Positions 35,535 through 39,168 of a stretch of 39,168 nucleotides of DNA are shown one piece after another. The notes under the pieces were generated by a model, which made no database searches, had not been told where the DNA came from, and worked only from the letters and a program-made list of their open reading frames with translations. A program made the translations under genes and the position numbers. This stretch comes from an uncultured Flavobacteriaceae bacterium. GTDB taxonomy: Bacteria; Bacteroidota; Bacteroidia; Flavobacteriales; Flavobacteriaceae. The DNA lies in the NCBI GenBank assembly GCA_913061125.1, contig CAJXUB010000015.1, forward strand, positions 1 through 39,168. The letters are read 5' to 3'. Every line of letters starts with the position of its first letter. The first letter of the stretch is position 1.

Positions 35535-36740
35535 ATGGGTTTAAAATCAAACTTACACAATCTAAAAGAAAAGTATAAAGGGAAAAAAATGGCACCAGCA
35601 TTTAACGCCCTTCACACCTTTTTATACTTGCCAAACGAAACGACGCACGGCGGGACACACATCAAAGCTGCCGACGATTTAAAGCGAACCATGAACACGG
35701 TTATCATGGCAATGGTCCCTTGTTTAATTTTTGGAATGTTCAATGCTGGATACCAGCACTATCTAGCGCTGGGAACCATTGAAGCCTCTCAAGGATTTTT
35801 AGGCAGCACTTTTTGGACCTTAGACAATCTTATTGTTGGCGCTTGGAAGATACTCCCGTTGTTAGCCGTATCCTATGGCGTTGGGTTATTGATTGAATTT
35901 ATTTTTGCCGTCATCAAAGGGCACGAGGTCGAAGAGGGCTATTTGGTCACTGGGATGTTAGTCCCCCTAATCGTTCCAGTTGATTTACCGCTTTGGATGT
36001 TGGCTGTAGCAGTGGCCTTTGGAGTTGTCATTGGAAAAGAAGTATTTGGAGGCACGGGAATGAATATTCTAAACCCTGCACTCACCATTCGGGCTTTTCT
36101 CTTTTTTGCATATCCAACGTGGATGAGTGGCGATAAGGTTTGGGTTCATGGTGCCGTAGAGCGCGCTGGAACTGCAGATGCCATCTCTGGAGAAACTATT
36201 CTTGGAAGCTACGCCCAAAATCAAGAAATAGTCTATAGTTTTGCCGACATGTTCTACGGGCTTATTCCTGGATCGATTGGAGAAACATCGAAACTTCTGA
36301 TTATTTTTGGGGCCTTATTTTTAATTTTCACCAAAGTTGGAAGTTGGAGAATCATGTTAAGCACCGTAATCGGTGCCTTGGTAATGGGCCTTATATTCAA
36401 CGGAGTTGTAGATGCCGGTATCATCACATCAACCAGTAAATTCTACGGATTAATGCGTGTTCCCTTTTGGCAACACCTGATTATTGGAAGTATTCTTTTC
36501 GGTGCAGTTTACATGGCCACAGACCCAGTAACAGCCGCACAAACCAACAAAGGAAAGTGGATTTATGGATTTTTAATTGGATTTATTTCAATCATGATTC
36601 GAGTCTTTAATCCCGCTTACCCCGAAGGTGTTTTCTTAGCCATTTTACTAATGAATGTTTTTGCACCAACCATCGATCATTATGTGGTTCAAGGAAATGT
36701 CAAAAGACGCCTTAAACGTTTAAAAGTTAAAACTGCCTAA
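35535..36740 (+). CDS. nqrB: Na+-translocating NADH:quinone reductase subunit B
   Basis: A multi-spanning membrane subunit (401 residues) with a covalent FMN and part of the Na+ path. The N-terminal amphipathic region (1-55) includes THGGTHIKAADDLKRTMN, followed by about ten membrane segments. GKEVFGGTGMNILNPAL is highly conserved. The flavinylated threonine should be Thr221 in DAISGET (215-221); the usual motif ends in GAT, so Glu220 in place of Ala is notable. The C-terminal Arg/Lys cluster is typical. nqrC follows after three bases. Confidence 0.97.
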   Translation: MGLKSNLHNLKEKYKGKKMAPAFNALHTFLYLPNETTHGGTHIKAADDLKRTMNTVIMAMVPCLIFGMFNAGYQHYLALGTIEASQGFLGSTFWTLDNLIVGAWKILPLLAVSYGVGLLIEFIFAVIKGHEVEEGYLVTGMLVPLIVPVDLPLWMLAVAVAFGVVIGKEVFGGTGMNILNPALTIRAFLFFAYPTWMSGDKVWVHGAVERAGTADAISGETILGSYAQNQEIVYSFADMFYGLIPGSIGETSKLLIIFGALFLIFTKVGSWRIMLSTVIGALVMGLIFNGVVDAGIITSTSKFYGLMRVPFWQHLIIGSILFGAVYMATDPVTAAQTNKGKWIYGFLIGFISIMIRVFNPAYPEGVFLAILLMNVFAPTIDHYVVQGNVKRRLKRLKVKTA

Positions 36741-36743
36741 ACC

Positions 36744-37487
36744 ATGAGTACAAACACAGAAACAAATAAATACACCATTCTTTTTGCCACAGGTATGGTT
36801 ATTATCGTAGGTTCGTTGTTGGCCTTTACGGCCTCAAGTTTGGCCCCAAATATTGATGTTAATAAGCGTTTAGAAAAACAACAAAATATTCTTTACGCGA
36901 TGGGGATTAATGAAAATGAAGGCAGTAGTGCCAATTTTGTCTCCACAGACAAAGCCCCCGAGTTGTTTAAGACTTACATAAAAGAACAAGTGATCATTCA
37001 AGGCGGGAACATTACGTCCTCTGAAGATGCCTATTTGATCGATGTTAAAAAACAGCAAGCCAACGCCAAAGCAGGCATCGATAGAAAACTTCCGTTGTTC
37101 ATTGGTAAAAAAGAAGATAAAACATACTATATCGCCCCCATCAGAGGTAAGGGCTTGTGGGACGCCATTTGGGCTTACGTTGCTATGGACGAAAATATGG
37201 TCATTCAAGGAGCTTATTTCGATCACAAAGCCGAAACACCAGGACTAGGCGCCAACATCAAAGAACGCTTCTTTATGGACGATTTTATTGGGGAACACCT
37301 TATGGAAGATGGTGTTTTTAAGGGCATCGCAGTTTCGAAAAGTAACGCCGACCCTAAAAACAATGATAAAACCGACTATGAAGTTGATGCTATTGCTGGA
37401 GCCACCATTACTGGAGACGGAGTTGCAGCAATGATCAAATCGGAACTGAAATTGTATGTGCCTTACTTTAAATCACTAACCAACTAA
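36744..37487 (+). CDS. nqrC: Na+-translocating NADH:quinone reductase subunit C
   Basis: A periplasmic FMN-carrying subunit with one membrane anchor (about residues 10-32). The flavinylation motif is DAIAGAT with acceptor Thr221, which ApbE-type flavin transferase would modify. IAPIRGKGLWDAIWAYVA and HKAETPGLGANIKERFF are conserved in the FMN-binding domain. The length of 247 residues is normal. It lies three bases after nqrB and five before nqrD. No apbE gene is inside the window; it may follow nqrF. Confidence 0.97.
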   Translation: MSTNTETNKYTILFATGMVIIVGSLLAFTASSLAPNIDVNKRLEKQQNILYAMGINENEGSSANFVSTDKAPELFKTYIKEQVIIQGGNITSSEDAYLIDVKKQQANAKAGIDRKLPLFIGKKEDKTYYIAPIRGKGLWDAIWAYVAMDENMVIQGAYFDHKAETPGLGANIKERFFMDDFIGEHLMEDGVFKGIAVSKSNADPKNNDKTDYEVDAIAGATITGDGVAAMIKSELKLYVPYFKSLTN

Positions 37488-37492
37488 ATCAC

Positions 37493-38137
37493 ATGGGACT
37501 TTTATCTAAAAAAGACAGTAAATTAATTCTAGATCCACTCGCGGATAACAACCCCATTACCATACAAGTTCTCGGGATTTGTTCGGCCTTAGCCATCACA
37601 GCACAGCTCAAGGCATCCATCGTGATGTCCATCTCAGTACTGTTTGTCATGGGGGTTGGAAATGTTGTTATATCACTGATTCGAAACATCATTCCATCCA
37701 AAATTAGAATTATTGTTCAACTAACGGTGGTTGCCGCATTGGTAATCATTGTTGACTTGGTGCTAAAAGCCTTCGCTTACGAGCTCAGCAAAGAGCTTTC
37801 GGTTTTTGTGGGACTCATCATCACCAACTGTATTATTATGGGGCGTTTTGAAGCTTTTGCACTTGGAAATGGTCCATGGCGTTCCTTTTTGGACGGAATC
37901 GGAAATGCTGCCGGTTACGGCGTGATTCTCATTATCGTAGGATTTTTTAGAGAGCTACTGGGTTCAGGAACTTTATTAGGAATTAAAGTTTTGGGCGACC
38001 CGATAGAAAAAACAGGATTATATGCCATTGGCTATGAAAACAATGGATTTATGTTGTTGTCCCCAATGGCCCTGATTGTGGTTGGGCTGATCATTTGGGT
38101 CCAACGCAGTCGAAATAAAGCACTAATCGAAGATTAA
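37493..38137 (+). CDS. nqrD: Na+-translocating NADH:quinone reductase subunit D
   Basis: A six-helix membrane subunit of 214 residues, related by duplication to Nqr[15 protein letters not shown] contains Cys30 and [13 protein letters not shown] contains Cys113; with two cysteines of NqrE these hold the iron-sulfur centre buried in the membrane in solved Nqr complexes. [14 protein letters not shown] is another conserved segment. It lies five bases after nqrC and seven before nqrE. Confidence 0.97.
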   Translation: MGLLSKKDSKLILDPLADNNPITIQVLGICSALAITAQLKASIVMSISVLFVMGVGNVVISLIRNIIPSKIRIIVQLTVVAALVIIVDLVLKAFAYELSKELSVFVGLIITNCIIMGRFEAFALGNGPWRSFLDGIGNAAGYGVILIIVGFFRELLGSGTLLGIKVLGDPIEKTGLYAIGYENNGFMLLSPMALIVVGLIIWVQRSRNKALIED

Positions 38138-38144
38138 AGGAATT

Positions 38145-38852
38145 ATGGAATATTTAGAGTTATTTTTTAAATCAATCTTTATCGACAACATGGTATTTGC
38201 CACGTTCCTCGGCATGTGTTCCTACCTGGCCGTGTCCAAAAAAGTATCCACCGCTGTCGGTCTTGGTGCTGCAGTCATTTTTGTACTGTTGGTAACAGTT
38301 CCGTTGAATTGGTTATTGGATCAATACATTTTAAAACCCGGAGCTTTATCGTGGTTGGGCGAGGATTTTGCCGAATACGACCTAAGCTTTTTGTCTTTCA
38401 TTATGTTTATAGCAACCATAGCAACCATGGTTCAATTGGTCGAAATAATTGTTGAAAAATTTTCACCATCGTTATACAATTCCCTTGGAATTTTCCTTCC
38501 GCTGATTGCTGTAAATTGTGCCATTTTGGGTGGATCACTTTTTATGCAGTCCAGAGAAATAGCAACCTTAGGCCTAGCAACAGTTTACGGCCTTGGTTCA
38601 GGAATCGGATGGTTTTTAGCCATTTTAGCCATTGCGGCCATCAGAGAAAAAATCAGATACTCCAGCGTGCCTGCACCTCTGCGAGGACTCGGTATAACAT
38701 TTATCATCACAGGACTTATGGCCATAGGATTTATGAGTTTTGGTGGGATGTTAACTGGAGGTGACGAAGAAACTAAAGATACACCAGAAGTTGTAGCTGA
38801 AGTTACTTCTGCTGAAAAAAATAAAGATAACAAAACTAAAAACCTCAAGTAA
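38145..38852 (+). CDS. nqrE: Na+-translocating NADH:quinone reductase subunit E
   Basis: A six-helix membrane subunit with opposite topology to NqrD. Cys25 in [13 protein letters not shown] and Cys125 in [11 protein letters not shown] are the partner iron-sulfur ligands. The 235-residue length exceeds the roughly 200 of the Vibrio protein because of a hydrophilic Glu/Lys/Thr-rich tail from about residue 202 to the end. nqrF begins two bases after the stop. Confidence 0.97.
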   Translation: MEYLELFFKSIFIDNMVFATFLGMCSYLAVSKKVSTAVGLGAAVIFVLLVTVPLNWLLDQYILKPGALSWLGEDFAEYDLSFLSFIMFIATIATMVQLVEIIVEKFSPSLYNSLGIFLPLIAVNCAILGGSLFMQSREIATLGLATVYGLGSGIGWFLAILAIAAIREKIRYSSVPAPLRGLGITFIITGLMAIGFMSFGGMLTGGDEETKDTPEVVAEVTSAEKNKDNKTKNLK

Positions 38853-38854
38853 AT

Positions 38855-39168
38855 ATGTTGATTTTAGCCGCAGGAACATCAGGAACCATAATCGCAACCG
38901 TAGCCGCATTCCTAGTCATTGCGCTCTTGCTAGTCAGTCTGTTATTGTTTGTAAAACAAAAATTATCCCCGTCAGGGCCCGTAAAAATTCTAATCAATGG
39001 CGAACGCGAAATTGAGGTCGCCTCGGGAGGAACGTTGCTGTCAACATTAGGGAATCAAAAAATATTCTTACCATCAGCTTGCGGTGGGGGCGGAACCTGC
39101 ATTCAATGCGAATGTCAGGTACTCTCAGGAGGTGGAGAAGCCCTACCTACAGAAACCCCTCATTTTTC
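38855..39168 (+). CDS. nqrF: Na+-translocating NADH:quinone reductase subunit F (5' part)
   Basis: The NADH-oxidising subunit, cut by the window end after 104 codons. It starts MLILAAGTSG, with one membrane helix at about 11-33, followed by a ferredoxin-like domain. Cys76, Cys82 and Cys85 in CGGGGTCIQC are three of the four ligands of its 2Fe-2S cluster. The FAD and NADH domains lie beyond the window. It completes the nqrABCDEF order. Confidence 0.96.
   Translation, partial: MLILAAGTSGTIIATVAAFLVIALLLVSLLLFVKQKLSPSGPVKILINGEREIEVASGGTLLSTLGNQKIFLPSACGGGGTCIQCECQVLSGGGEALPTETPHF

Noticed and set aside
1-39168. Mobile elements, CRISPR, tRNA or rRNA genes, prophage or plasmid origin
   Set aside because: No transposase, integrase, spaced repeats, cloverleaf-like segments or replication genes were recognised. 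Gene content and codon style are uniform core chromosome.

Overview
The window is a chromosomal segment of a member of the Bacteroidota, almost certainly family Flavobacteriaceae. The evidence is a moderately A+T-rich base composition, promoter elements of the TTG-N(17-23)-TAnnTTTG type, few Shine-Dalgarno sites, a short primary sigma factor without region 1.1, a type IX secretion system (T9SS) C-terminal sorting domain, PorT/SprT and plug-protein components of the T9SS, a TamL-type lipoprotein, and a Na+-translocating NADH:quinone reductase (Nqr). Nearly every base is explained by about 33 genes. There is no rRNA, tRNA, CRISPR array, insertion sequence or prophage, and no gap above 300 bases.

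Layout, left to right. (1) 88-4949: a lipoprotein formylglycine-generating enzyme with both catalytic cysteines, then a 1174-residue T9SS-exported protein with lamin-tail, chitobiase-like and CotH kinase domains. (2) 5063-9407: the sugar-nucleotide operon ugd-uge-rfbB-rfbA, which makes UDP-GlcA/UDP-GalA and dTDP-4-keto-6-deoxyglucose for surface polysaccharide. rfbC and rfbD are absent. (3) 9416-18510, all on the minus strand: tamL, fbaA, accD, rpsO, pnp, rpoD, rpe, a core housekeeping run punctuated by clear hairpin terminators. (4) 18574-20751: trmH/spoU, porT and ubiE. The order tamL / trmH / porT / ubiE puts outer-membrane assembly and T9SS functions together. (5) 20858-23710: the K+ uptake pair trkA-trkH. 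(6) 23715-26012: a fatty-acid desaturase and a class I aminotransferase. (7) 26126-30558: rsmG, then an outer-membrane barrel protein (DUF6029), a TlpA-type thioredoxin and a divergent Omp28-like thioredoxin-fold lipoprotein. (8) 30635-33998: pruA, apaG and the T9SS plug protein. (9) 34152 to the end: nqrABCDE and the start of nqrF, cut by the window edge.

Most of the window is ordinary core genome. The best candidate for an undescribed system is the 26.8-30.6 kb group. There, three envelope proteins (DUF6029, TlpA, Omp28-like) have essentially no cysteines except one close pair each (CVGGIC, CVPC, CPNC), which suggests a thiol-disulfide relay reaching the outer membrane. Other points worth checking are a hairpin with an A/C-only loop in the pnp leader, an AccD that has lost its zinc-ribbon cysteines, a lamin-tail domain interrupted by another domain in the CotH protein, and several promoter/start-codon/terminator overlaps.

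Limits: all family calls come from reading motifs and remembered family features. No database search, structure prediction or folding calculation was run.
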